Source of the DNA: Sphingomonas sp. HF-S4
GTDB lineage: Bacteria > Pseudomonadota > Alphaproteobacteria > Sphingomonadales > Sphingomonadaceae
DNA length: 64,000 nt
Reading direction: 5' to 3'
NCBI RefSeq assembly: GCF_032911445.1
Contig: NZ_JAWJEJ010000001.1
Location: 2,294,001-2,358,000, forward strand
A program made the translations under genes and the position numbers. The first letter of the stretch is position 1. Each line of letters starts with the position of its first letter. Under the pieces are notes generated by a model that saw only the letters and a list, made by a program, of their open reading frames with translations, was not told the origin of the DNA and made no database searches. Below, in pieces: positions 1-8,240 of the stretch.

Positions 1-1
1 C

Positions 2-310
2 CGCCTCCAGGCCGCCGCCGACGATGCGATGCTCGGCGACCGGATGATGGCGTTCACCGTTCAGAAGAACGGCTATGGATTCGCGACGATCGGCGCGGGC
101 GGCCGGATGGTCGCGCAGACCAATGAGGCGTTCGGTTTCCACCGCCTCCCCGGCGGGATGGTGGTGACGCTGAGCGTGCGGCCGCCGGTGATCCTGGGCG
201 TCGACGGCGCGGGGCGGCCGATGTCGGCGATCGTCGAGAGCGGTTCGCAGCGCTGGATCGTCACCTATGACGGCCTCACCGCGCGCGCCGCGCCGGCGCC
301 GAAGGTATGA
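2..310 (+). CDS. gspH: Type II secretion pseudopilin GspH (C-terminal part; gene starts before the window)
   Basis: The reading frame is open from the first bases of the window, so the N-terminus with the prepilin leader is missing. The visible part begins RLQAAADDAMLGDRMM, which looks like the segment after the hydrophobic helix of GspH minor pseudopilins, where an alpha-helix leads into a beta-sandwich. It then has short beta-rich segments and ends in APAPKV. GspH is a minor pseudopilin of the T2SS pseudopilus. The call rests on this weak similarity and, more strongly, on its place directly before gspI: the stop overlaps the gspI start in an ATGA. A different minor pseudopilin is possible. 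Confidence 0.7.
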   Translation, partial: RLQAAADDAMLGDRMMAFTVQKNGYGFATIGAGGRMVAQTNEAFGFHRLPGGMVVTLSVRPPVILGVDGAGRPMSAIVESGSQRWIVTYDGLTARAAPAPKV

Positions 311-771
311 GCCTTCTTGCCATTACTGTGCTCCGGCGAAGGCCGGAGCGCTGGATGGAGAGCGATATGCGCGCCTCCCAGCGCTCCGGCCTTCGCCGGA
401 GCACACTAGCAGTTGCGGGCGGAGAGGACGGCTTCTCCCTCATCGAAGCGCTGGTCGCGCTCGCGATCCTCGCCATCGCCACGGTCGGGCTGATGCGGAC
501 GGTCGAATCGCACATCGACTCCACCCGCGGCGTCGAGCGGCGTACCGCGGCGATGTGGGTCGCCGAGAACAAGCTCGCCGAACTCGAAGTGCGCACCCCC
601 GCATCCGACGCGGGCCAGGTCGAGATGCTCGGCGAGCAATGGCGCGTCGCGGTCACCCGCCGCGGCACCGACGACCCCGAGATCCAGCGCGTCCGCATCG
701 AGGTATATCCCGCGCAGGAAGCCACGCCTCTTGCATCGCTCGACGGCTTCGTGGACGGACGCAGGGGATGA
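307..771 (+). CDS. gspI: Type II secretion minor pseudopilin GspI
   Basis: The protein has a prepilin peptidase site, G42 followed by FSLIEALVALAILAIA, with the conserved Glu at position 5 of the mature protein and one hydrophobic helix. The rest (about 110 residues) fits GspI (T2SI). GspI initiates pseudopilus assembly with GspJ/K. The frame is open from an ATG overlapping the gspH stop, which gives a leader of 42 residues, far longer than the usual 5-10. The extra length comes from a palindromic repeat (327-405) inserted in frame. A second start, ATG 367, lies in the repeat loop behind GGAG and would give a 22-residue basic leader. The stop overlaps gspC in an ATGA. Confidence 0.88.
   Translation: MSLLAITVLRRRPERWMESDMRASQRSGLRRSTLAVAGGEDGFSLIEALVALAILAIATVGLMRTVESHIDSTRGVERRTAAMWVAENKLAELEVRTPASDAGQVEMLGEQWRVAVTRRGTDDPEIQRVRIEVYPAQEATPLASLDGFVDGRRG
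327..405. repeat. Perfect inverted repeat inside the gspI leader
   Basis: Two 28-nt arms (327-354 and 378-405) are exact reverse complements around a 23-nt loop. The arm core is CTCCGGCGAAGGCCGGAGC. The element looks like the REP-type palindromes scattered in sphingomonad genomes. It lies inside coding sequence and keeps the gspI frame open. The loop carries GGAG followed by ATG at 367, so it may supply the working start of gspI. Confidence 0.85.
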
Positions 772-1565
772 CGCCGCTTTCCCTCACCCCGCGCCAGGCG
801 CGCACGGCGCTCGATGTGCTGACCGGGCTCGTCGTGATCTCGGTAGCGGTCGCGCTCGCCGGGCTGACCTGGCGGCTCGCCGGCCATGCCGGGACCGGCG
901 CGATCACCGTCCCCTCGGGGCGCAGCGGCCCCGCCGTGACGCCCGACATCGCCCCGGCGATTGCGCTTGCGCCGTTCGGCAAGCCTGCCGCCGCCGACGC
1001 ATCGCAGGCGACCAGCCTGCCGCTCGAATTGAAGGGCGTGATCGCAGCGATCCCTGCCGAGCTCTCGACGGCGTTCATCTCGGTGAGCGGTGCGGCGGCG
1101 ACGCCGTTCCGCGTCGGGGAGGCCGTCAACGGCGCCTCGATCCAGGCGATCCTGCGCGACCGGGTGATCCTGTCCGCCAACGGCCGCAGCGAGTATCTCG
1201 CTTTCCCCGATCCGACCTTGTCTCCCGAGCAGCGCCAGGCAGCCGCCCAGGAGGCCACGACGCCCCAGCCGGGCACGGCGCCGGCGCCGGGTGCTCCCCC
1301 CGCCCCTGCCGCACCGCCCGCCGCGGGGGCAGCGGCGCTGCTTCAGCGCTTCGACGCGACGCCGGTCAGCGGCGGCTTCCGCATCGGCGACAACGGCCCG
1401 CCCGGCATGGTCGCGGGCGACGTCATCCAGTCGGTCAACGGGACCTCGCTCGGCGATCCCAACGCCGCCAACGCCGCCTTTGCCTCCGCCCAGGCCAGCG
1501 GCTCCGCCCAGATCCAGATCCTCCGCGACGGAAAGCGACTGACGCTTACCGTGCCGCTCCGATAA
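768..1565 (+). CDS. gspC: Type II secretion inner-membrane protein GspC
   Basis: 265 aa. A short cytoplasmic N-terminus is followed by one membrane segment (about residues 15-37), then a GspC homology-region domain (about 60-150, containing PLELKGVIAA and EYLAF). A Pro/Ala-rich linker follows, and a C-terminal PDZ-like domain (about 185-265, with GFRIGDN and GMVAGDVIQSVNG). GspC links the inner-membrane platform to the GspD secretin and takes part in substrate selection. ATG 768 overlaps the gspI stop and gspD follows after 10 nt, so the genes are co-transcribed. Confidence 0.9.
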   Translation: MTPLSLTPRQARTALDVLTGLVVISVAVALAGLTWRLAGHAGTGAITVPSGRSGPAVTPDIAPAIALAPFGKPAAADASQATSLPLELKGVIAAIPAELSTAFISVSGAAATPFRVGEAVNGASIQAILRDRVILSANGRSEYLAFPDPTLSPEQRQAAAQEATTPQPGTAPAPGAPPAPAAPPAAGAAALLQRFDATPVSGGFRIGDNGPPGMVAGDVIQSVNGTSLGDPNAANAAFASAQASGSAQIQILRDGKRLTLTVPLR

Positions 1566-1575
1566 AGAGAGCCCC

Positions 1576-3645
1576 GTGCACCAGATTCGCTCCACTCTCG
1601 CCGCTCTCGCGCTTGCCGGCACTGCGCTCGACGGCGTCGCCTTCGCGCAGACCGCCGAACAGGCCGCGCCGGGCGACATCGTGATCAACATGCGCGGCGT
1701 CGAGATCGCCGACGTCGCCGACCAGATTTCGCGGATCACCGGGCGCACCTTGATCCTCGATCCCTCGGTCAAGGGCGTGGTCACCGTCACCTCGGCGACC
1801 CCGCTGTCGCCTTCGGGGGTGTGGGAGCTGTTCCAGTCGGTGCTGCGCGCGAACGGCTTCTCGGCAGTGCGTTCGGGCCGGGCGTGGCGAGTCGTCCCCG
1901 CGGCAAACGCGGTGCGCGACGGCGGCGTGCCCAGCCGCGCCGCGGGCGGGCAGGAACTCGTCACGCGGATGGTCCGCCTCGCCAATGTCCCGTCGGCCGA
2001 TGTCGCGCGCGTCGTGCGGCCGTTGGTCGCGACCTTCGGCAGCGTCGAGCCGCTGACCAGCCCCAACGCGATCGTCATCACCGACTATGCCGACAATGTC
2101 CGCCGCGTCGAAGCCATCGCCCGCCAGTTGGACGGCGGCAGCGGCGCGACGTTCGCGACGATCACGCTCAGGAACGGCAATGCCGCCGACGTCGCCCAGT
2201 CGCTGACCGCCGTGCTCGGCGACCAGCAAGGGGGAACCGGCGCACGCGTCGCCGCCGACGGGCGCAGCAACACCGTGATCGTCCGTGGCACCCCCGCCGC
2301 GGTCGCCGAGGCACGGAAAATCGCCGCGTCGCTCGACCAGCCCGGCGGCGCCACGCCGATCACCCGGATGTTCCGGCTCAACTATGCCGATGCCGAGACG
2401 GTGACCGAAGTCCTGCGCGGCGTGCTTGGCCAGGGCGAGAGCGCCGACAATCCGATCGCGCGCAGCCTGTCGGGCTCGGCGACCAACCCCTTCGCGCGGC
2501 TGAGCGGCTCGACCCAGGGCGTCACCTCGCTGCCCAACAGCGTCGCGTCGAACGGCTCCGGGCTCGGCAACGCGATGCAGGCGGCCAACGCGGCGACGCA
2601 GCCGGTGATGCAGAACCAGCCGGCGCAGACGCCGCAGGGCTTCTCGACGCCGGACCTCACCGTCCAGCCCGCCCCCGAGCTCAACGCCGTGGTGGTGCGC
2701 GGCACGCCCACCGCGATTGCATCGATCGAGGGCCTGATCACCGATCTCGACGTCCGCCGGCCGCAGGTGATGATCGAAGCGGCAATTGCCGAGATTACCG
2801 GCGAAGATGCAGAAGCGCTGGGCGTCCAGCTCGGCACCAGCGGAGCGGCGCTCAACCAAGTCGAGGGTGCAGGCACTTCATTCGATACCGCGGGCACGTC
2901 GCTCGGCACGATCCTCAAGGCGCTGGGCGTGCCCGCGGGTTCGCTGATCGGCAACGGCTTCACCGGCAATCTCGCGATCGGCGACAATTTCTCGATCCTC
3001 GTCCAGGCGCTTGGCACTTCGACCCGCGCCAATTTGCTCTCGACCCCGCAGATCACCGTGCTCGACAATGTCGCCGGCGAGTTCGTGTCGGGCCAGAATG
3101 TCCCGTTCGTCACCGGATCGGTGCTGACCGATTCGACTTCGGTCGCGCCCTACACCACGATCGAGCGCAAGGACGTCGGCATCACGTTGCGCGTGCTACC
3201 GCGGATCAATGCCGGCGACACGATCCGGCTCCAGGTCAACCAGGAAGCTTCGTCGATCGCCGCGGCGCAGACCGCCGCCGCCTCCGACCTCGTCACCAAT
3301 CGCCGCGCGATCAACACCACCGTGCTCGCCGACAACGGCCAGACGATCGTGCTCGGCGGCCTGATCACCGACGATCGTCAGGACACCCGCCAGCAAGTCC
3401 CGATCCTCGGCGACATCCCGCTGGTCGGCGAGCTGTTCAAGAGCCGCCGCGAGACACGCCAGAAGCGCACGCTGTTCATCTTCCTAAAGCCGACGATCCT
3501 GCGTGATCCCGCAGATGCGGCGGCCGCCGCCAAGGACAAATACGCCCGGCTCCGCGCCGACGAGATCGCCAATACGCGCCGATCGAGCCTGCTTCTCGCC
3601 CCGCCGACACCACGGTTGACGGTGGAGATCGACGGAATTTACTAA
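1576..3645 (+). CDS. gspD: Type II secretion outer-membrane secretin GspD
   Basis: 689 aa, the usual secretin size. GTG start behind AAAGAG, followed by a Sec signal ending near AFAQ. An N0 domain (DIVINMRGVEIADVADQIS) and N1-N3 repeats follow (LANVPSADVARVVRPL; LRNGNAADVAQSL; FRLNYADAETVTEVL), with a low-complexity insert in N3 (about residues 290-365). The secretin core has VPFVTGSVL, a TIERKDVGITLRVLP segment and the late TVLADNGQTIVLGGLITD block. It forms the outer-membrane channel of the T2SS. It is last in the + strand operon and converges on the N-like gene 7 nt away. Confidence 0.96.
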   Translation: MHQIRSTLAALALAGTALDGVAFAQTAEQAAPGDIVINMRGVEIADVADQISRITGRTLILDPSVKGVVTVTSATPLSPSGVWELFQSVLRANGFSAVRSGRAWRVVPAANAVRDGGVPSRAAGGQELVTRMVRLANVPSADVARVVRPLVATFGSVEPLTSPNAIVITDYADNVRRVEAIARQLDGGSGATFATITLRNGNAADVAQSLTAVLGDQQGGTGARVAADGRSNTVIVRGTPAAVAEARKIAASLDQPGGATPITRMFRLNYADAETVTEVLRGVLGQGESADNPIARSLSGSATNPFARLSGSTQGVTSLPNSVASNGSGLGNAMQAANAATQPVMQNQPAQTPQGFSTPDLTVQPAPELNAVVVRGTPTAIASIEGLITDLDVRRPQVMIEAAIAEITGEDAEALGVQLGTSGAALNQVEGAGTSFDTAGTSLGTILKALGVPAGSLIGNGFTGNLAIGDNFSILVQALGTSTRANLLSTPQITVLDNVAGEFVSGQNVPFVTGSVLTDSTSVAPYTTIERKDVGITLRVLPRINAGDTIRLQVNQEASSIAAAQTAAASDLVTNRRAINTTVLADNGQTIVLGGLITDDRQDTRQQVPILGDIPLVGELFKSRRETRQKRTLFIFLKPTILRDPADAAAAAKDKYARLRADEIANTRRSSLLLAPPTPRLTVEIDGIY

Positions 3646-3652
3646 CCGATGC

Positions 3653-4066
3653 TCACTCCCCCGGCAGCGGCACCCGAACCCGCTGCGCCCCGCGCGTGAA
3701 GAACGCCGCATCGATCGCCAGGCTGGTGAGCTGCCAGCCGTCGACGCTCTCGCCGATCTGGAGCGCGCGCGTGCCGTCGCCGGTGCGGACCAGCGCGACG
3801 GCGTCGGCGCCGAGCCGCCCGACGACCCCGACCAGTGCCGGCGCGTCGGCGGGCAATGCGGGCGTGTTCTCCTCGCCCGCCGCGCCGAACAGCGGGCGTT
3901 CGTAGACGGCGGCGAGCGCCGGGGCCGCGGGGGGCGCGGCGAGCGGTACCGTAGGCATCGCCGCGCGCTCAGTCTTTCCCGCGCCGCCCTTTGGCAACAA
4001 CAGCACCAGCGGCATCAGCACGGCGAAGCACCCGGCCAGCCCGATCGCGATCCGGTTCGCCCTCAT
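3653..4066 (-). CDS. GspN-like / short GspC-like type II secretion protein
   Basis: 137 aa with one N-terminal membrane segment (about residues 8-25) followed by a periplasmic part. VYERPLFG, a VGVVGRLG segment and ALQIGESVDGWQL resemble the homology region of GspC and the small T2SS N proteins. It starts in an ATGA overlap with gspM and is last of an L-M-N unit on the - strand that converges on gspD. The role is inferred from context and fold resemblance; it is too short for the classical GspN (about 250 aa). Confidence 0.65.
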   Translation of the reverse strand: MRANRIAIGLAGCFAVLMPLVLLLPKGGAGKTERAAMPTVPLAAPPAAPALAAVYERPLFGAAGEENTPALPADAPALVGVVGRLGADAVALVRTGDGTRALQIGESVDGWQLTSLAIDAAFFTRGAQRVRVPLPGE

Positions 4067-4521
4067 TGCACCGCCACCGCTTCGCCGCTGAGTCTAACGC
4101 CGCCCGCCACCGGCTCGATCGACCAGCGCTGGAAACGCATCAGCGGGCGTTCGCGCTCGAAAGAGTCGGCGAGCGCCAGCACGGCCTTTTCGGCGCCCGA
4201 GACGCGGATGCGCAGCGCCGCCAGACCCGCAGGTACCTCGATCGCATGCGTTTCCTCGACCAGCACCCCGCCCGCCTTGGCAAGCCGCTGGAGGCGCGCC
4301 ATCATCGCCGCACGCGCCGCGGCCGTATCGGACGCAGCGGTCGCCAGCCCGTCCGCGACGATGGGCACGCGCCGTTCGGGCTGGGCTGCCGCCGCGGCGA
4401 GGCGCTGGCGCTCGGCCCGCGCACTGGCACGCTCGCCGAGCGCCGTCCCCGTAACGGGCGCCAGCAGTGCCAGCGCAAGCAACCCGGCCCCTACGCCGAT
4501 CGCCAGCCGCGGGATCCTCAC
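4063..4521 (-). CDS. gspM: Type II secretion protein GspM
   Basis: 152 aa. I chose the GTG at 4521, which overlaps the gspL stop in GTGA and places a membrane segment (IGVGAGLLALALLAPV) right at the N-terminus, as in GspM. The segment is followed by a coiled region rich in Ala/Arg and a small ferredoxin-like periplasmic domain ending SGEAVAVQ. GspM pairs with GspL in the inner-membrane platform. The longer frame upstream of this start is only a shadow of gspL. Confidence 0.8.
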   Translation of the reverse strand: MRIPRLAIGVGAGLLALALLAPVTGTALGERASARAERQRLAAAAAQPERRVPIVADGLATAASDTAAARAAMMARLQRLAKAGGVLVEETHAIEVPAGLAALRIRVSGAEKAVLALADSFERERPLMRFQRWSIEPVAGGVRLSGEAVAVQ

Positions 4522-5066
4522 GACGTCGTCCCGGCAAAGGTGACGATCATCCGGCCATCGGCCTCGCGCTGGCCGGTGTTGCGCAACCGGGCGAAGGCCG
4601 GTGCGCGGCGCAGCGCGGCGCGAAGCCGATCCGGATCGGCGGCGGCGACGTCGATTTCCAGAACGCCCTCGATCGAGCGCGCGGCGCGAACCAGCGTCGC
4701 GTCCGCAGGCAAGGCACGGGCCAGCGCCTCTAGCGTCACACCGAGCGTCATCCGGCGCAGCACCGTGTCGATCTGCCTGCGCGCCGTCTCCGCCGCGCGC
4801 GCTGCCTCGATCCGTGGCGCGGCTTCCGCCGCGAGCTGCTTGGCAGCACCACGCTCCTGCGCCGCCAGCAGCTTCGCCCCGGCGATCGTCAGCAGCGGTC
4901 CCGCGGCGATCAGCAGCGCAACCAGCGCGGCAATGCTGCCCTCGGGCCATTTCTCGGCACGCGGCGTCCCGGCGGCCATCGGCGCGCGCTTGGCGAACGC
5001 GGCCAGCCGCTGCGCGAGGCTCGGCGGCGGGACGGGTTCGGGATCGGGCGTGCCGAGTTGCATCAC
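4518..5066 (-). CDS. gspL: Short GspL, lacking the cytoplasmic actin-like domain
   Basis: 182 aa, about half the usual 380-400. It has a Pro-rich N-terminus, one membrane segment (about residues 45-67), a coiled coil (QERGAAKQLAAEAAPRIEAA) and a ferredoxin-like periplasmic domain (about 100-180) as in the GspL C-terminus or PilN. Normal GspL carries a large cytoplasmic domain that contacts the GspE ATPase; here only about 45 residues precede the membrane. The family call rests on topology and on the adjacent gspM. Either a separate PilM-like partner exists or the coupling to GspE differs. Confidence 0.72.
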   Translation of the reverse strand: MMQLGTPDPEPVPPPSLAQRLAAFAKRAPMAAGTPRAEKWPEGSIAALVALLIAAGPLLTIAGAKLLAAQERGAAKQLAAEAAPRIEAARAAETARRQIDTVLRRMTLGVTLEALARALPADATLVRAARSIEGVLEIDVAAADPDRLRAALRRAPAFARLRNTGQREADGRMIVTFAGTTS

Positions 5067-5226
5067 GCCCGCCGATTAGCCGGTGCCGCGGCGAAGGGCA
5101 AAGCGTCACAATCGCGTCCGAGAAGAGTCATCGCCGCGCAACCTCAATAGCATCACGCCGTAAAGCAGCCCTCGCAAAGGCTGGATCGGCCGGGCCGCGA
5201 TGGCTCGGATATCCTGGGGGATTTCC

Positions 5227-7707
5227 ATGAACGATCTGACGCCCGACGCCTTCGGCTATTCCGATGGCGACGTCGATACCAACCGCAGCAGCGCAGTAAC
5301 ACTCAACGAACTCGCGTCGCAGCGCCTCTCGCGCCGCCAGGCGCTCCGCGGCGGCTCGGCGCTGGTCGCCGCAACGCTCGGCGGCTCGCTGCTCGCCGCA
5401 TGCGATTCGTCTGCGATCGAGACCGATCCGGCGCCGACCGTGAGCGCCGGCGCCGCAGGTGCCGCCAATGCCGGCCGCGTGGTGACGCTGACCGGCACCG
5501 CCACCGGCAGCCAGGCGGTCTCTTGGACGCAGACCGGCGGCCCCGCCGTCACGCTCGAAGGCGCGACCGGCAACACCGCCACCTTCCTCGCCCCCAGCGT
5601 CGCCAGCGCGACCGTGCTGACCTTCCAGTTCGCTGCGGCTAATGGCACCACTGCGGCGACTGCCACCACCACGGTGACGGTCAGCCCCGCCGCGCTCGGC
5701 TTCGCCGCGGTGCCGAAGAACCGCAACGACGTCGTCACCGTCCCCGCCGGCTACAACGTGCAGGTGATCAACCGCACCGGCGATCCGATCCTGCCGGGCG
5801 TGCCAGCCTACAAGAATGACGGCACCGACACCAATTTCGCGGGCCGCATCGGCGACCATCACGACGCGCTGCGCTGGTTCGGCCTCAACGCCGCCGGCAA
5901 TGCCCGCGACGACGCTTCGTCGACCCGCGGGCTGATCGCGCAGAACCATGAGAACATCAACGACATGTATCTCCATGTCGCGGGTGCGACGAGCCCGGGC
6001 GGCGTCCGTCCCGAGAGCGAGGCGCTCAAGGAGATCGAGTGCCACGGGCTCAGCGTCACTGAATATTCCGAAGGCGCCAACCGCGCCTGGGCATTCAAGC
6101 AGGATTCGGCCTACAACCGCCGCATCACCCCGAGCACGCCGATGGCACTCAACGGACCGGTGCGGGGCACCGATTTCGTCAAGACGCCGCACTCGACTGC
6201 CGGCACCGCGGGCCGCGGCACGATCAACAACTGCGCCAACGGCTACACGCCCTGGGGCACGCTGCTGACCTGCGAAGAGAATTGGGCAGGCTATTTCCGC
6301 CGCAGCGGCGACAATGCGGCGCGCACTACCAAGGAGCTCACTGCCCTCGCCCGCTATGGCGTCACCAGCAGCACCGGCAATTACGGCTGGTCGACCGTGA
6401 CCCCGGCCGATGCCAGTAATACGCTGTTCCGCCGCTGGGACGCGCGCGCGACGGTGGGCGGCAGTGCCACCACCGACTGGCGCAACGAGCCCAACCAGTT
6501 CGGCTGGGTGGTCGAGATCGATCCGTACAACGCCGCCTCGACGCCCCGCAAGCGCACCGCAATGGGCCGCATGGGCCATGAAGGCGCGTGGCCGGGTCCG
6601 TTCGTCGCCGGCCGCAAGCCCGCATTCTACATGGGCGACGACGCGGTGAACGAGTATATGTACAAGTTCGTGTCGAGCACCGCCTGGGCTGCCGCCGACG
6701 CCACTGCCACCGACCGCCTGGCGATCGGCGACAAGTATCTCGACGCCGGCACGCTCTATGTCGCGGTGTTCAATGCCGACGGCACCGGCAGCTGGAAGCC
6801 GCTGGTCTACGGCACCGCGCCGCTCGACGCCTCGAACGCCGCCTATCCGTTCGCCAGCCAGGCCGACGTGCTGGTCAACACCCGCCTCGCCGCCGACGCG
6901 TTGGGCGCCACCCCGATGGATCGCCCCGAATGGACCGCGGTCAATTCGGTCACCGGCGAAGTCTATCTGACGCTGACCAACAATGGCAGCCGCGTCACCG
7001 GCGCGGATACGCCCTCGGCCAGCCAGCGCCAGACCAACGCCGCCAACCCACGCGTCTATGTCGACGCGCCGAGCACCTCGCGCGGCAATCGCAACGGCCA
7101 TGTCATCCGCATCCGCGAGACCGGCGACAACACCGAAGCGCTGGGCTTCACCTGGGACGTGTTCCTGTTCGGTGCCGGCTCGGACCTCGACGCGACCAAC
7201 ATCAACCTGTCGGGCCTCACCGCGGACAACGATTTCTCGAGCCCGGACGGCCTGTTCTTCGGTCGCCCGACCAACGCCTCGGGCCAGGTCAAGCCGATCG
7301 TCTGGCTCCAGACCGACGACAGCGCGTTCACCGACCAGACCAACAACCAGATGCTGGTCGCGATGCCGGGCAGCGTCGGCGACGGCGGCACCCGCACGGT
7401 GACCAACACCACTGCCGGCGGCGTCACCTGGACCGTCGTCACTCGGATCGGCGCGACGCCGACCGCAGCGACGCTCAAGCGCTTCCTGATCGGGCCGGTC
7501 CAGTGCGAGATCACCGGGATCGACACCACGCCGGACGGCCGCACGATCTTCGTCGGCATCCAGCATCCGGGCGAAGGCGGCACCGCGGCGGCACCGTCGA
7601 GCCACTGGCCCGACAGCCAGGCCACCGGCACCGCCGGCGCCACGGTGCGTCCGCGCTCGGCGACGGTGGTGATCACCAAGGTCGATGGTGGCGTCGTCGG
7701 GCTCTAA
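5227..7707 (+). CDS. PhoX/DUF839-family protein, Tat-exported, with an Ig-like insert
   Basis: 826 aa. ATG 5227 has GGGGGA upstream. The N-terminus carries a twin-arginine motif (SRRQAL, residues 35-40) and a hydrophobic stretch ending LLAAC59, which suggests a Tat lipoprotein. An Ig/PKD-like beta module follows (about 70-150, VVTLTGTATGSQAVSWTQTGG). The large C-terminal part matches the PhoX/DUF839 beta-propeller family: LIAQNHENINDMYL, WGTLLTCEENWAGYF, MGRMGHEGAWPG, FSSPDGLFFG. PhoX enzymes are Ca/Fe-dependent alkaline phosphatases in the periplasm or at the cell surface. Phosphatase activity is not proven by sequence alone. A terminator follows. Confidence 0.88.
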   Translation: MNDLTPDAFGYSDGDVDTNRSSAVTLNELASQRLSRRQALRGGSALVAATLGGSLLAACDSSAIETDPAPTVSAGAAGAANAGRVVTLTGTATGSQAVSWTQTGGPAVTLEGATGNTATFLAPSVASATVLTFQFAAANGTTAATATTTVTVSPAALGFAAVPKNRNDVVTVPAGYNVQVINRTGDPILPGVPAYKNDGTDTNFAGRIGDHHDALRWFGLNAAGNARDDASSTRGLIAQNHENINDMYLHVAGATSPGGVRPESEALKEIECHGLSVTEYSEGANRAWAFKQDSAYNRRITPSTPMALNGPVRGTDFVKTPHSTAGTAGRGTINNCANGYTPWGTLLTCEENWAGYFRRSGDNAARTTKELTALARYGVTSSTGNYGWSTVTPADASNTLFRRWDARATVGGSATTDWRNEPNQFGWVVEIDPYNAASTPRKRTAMGRMGHEGAWPGPFVAGRKPAFYMGDDAVNEYMYKFVSSTAWAAADATATDRLAIGDKYLDAGTLYVAVFNADGTGSWKPLVYGTAPLDASNAAYPFASQADVLVNTRLAADALGATPMDRPEWTAVNSVTGEVYLTLTNNGSRVTGADTPSASQRQTNAANPRVYVDAPSTSRGNRNGHVIRIRETGDNTEALGFTWDVFLFGAGSDLDATNINLSGLTADNDFSSPDGLFFGRPTNASGQVKPIVWLQTDDSAFTDQTNNQMLVAMPGSVGDGGTRTVTNTTAGGVTWTVVTRIGATPTAATLKRFLIGPVQCEITGIDTTPDGRTIFVGIQHPGEGGTAAAPSSHWPDSQATGTAGATVRPRSATVVITKVDGGVVGL

Positions 7708-7724
7708 GACCGAAACGACAGAAT

Positions 7725-7757
7725 GGGGAGGCGTCGAAAGGCGCCTCCCCTTTTCTT
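7725..7757 (+). terminator. Rho-independent terminator after the PhoX gene
   Basis: A 9-bp GC-rich stem (7725-7733 GGGGAGGCG with 7742-7750 CGCCTCCCC) with an 8-nt loop is followed by TTTTCTTT. It lies 18 nt after the stop. Confidence 0.9.
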
Positions 7758-7785
7758 TAACTCTCCTCCCTGAAAGGGAGAAAGC

Positions 7786-8160
7786 CTACCGATCCGTCCG
7801 GCTGACGATATTCGCCGTGCCATCCGGCGTAATGGTGATCATATGCGCCCCGTTCGGGCAGTTTGCGCGCCACAGGGGCTTGCCGTCCTGATCGGGCAGC
7901 CGCTCGGACGAATTCACAGACTGGCAGTCGATCCCGGCATCCATCAGTGCGCGGATGAACACCACGTTGCGCTGGCGATCGGACATGGCGAGCACGGTGG
8001 CGAGCGCATTGCCCGGCGCCGCGTCGTTGACGATCGCATTCGCCTCGGCCTCGGCATTGCCGGCAGCGGCGGTATCCGCGGCTTCGTTCCGCTCGGCAGC
8101 GGGGCCGCACCCGGCCAGCGCCAGCGCCGCGAGCGCCGGCAGGACCACGAACTTCTTCAT
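7786..8160 (-). CDS. Small lipoprotein of unknown function
   Basis: 124 aa. ATG 8160 is chosen because it gives MKKFVVLPALAALALAGC, a lipoprotein signal with lipobox LAGC. An Ala/Glu/Asn-rich linker (residues 20-45) and a small globular part with two Cys (DCQS and ANCP) follow, ending in a beta-rich segment (GAHMITITPDGTANIVS). I do not recognise a named family. It stands alone between the PhoX gene (convergent) and the amidohydrolase pair. Confidence 0.8.
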   Translation of the reverse strand: MKKFVVLPALAALALAGCGPAAERNEAADTAAAGNAEAEANAIVNDAAPGNALATVLAMSDRQRNVVFIRALMDAGIDCQSVNSSERLPDQDGKPLWRANCPNGAHMITITPDGTANIVSRTDR

Positions 8161-8240
8161 CGGCTTCTCTCCCGATTGCCGGCGCGGCACGCCGGCGGTC
8201 TCCTAAAGGGCAATGCCGGACCCGCCGCGCTGGTTCCGCG

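Noticed and set aside
1546..2859. - strand frame opposite gspD
   Set aside because: Antisense shadow; gspD is full length with secretin motifs.
5128..7605. Long open frame on the - strand opposite the PhoX gene
   Set aside because: Composition is Arg/Gly/Ala-rich as expected for the antisense of high-GC coding DNA; the + strand protein has clear family motifs.
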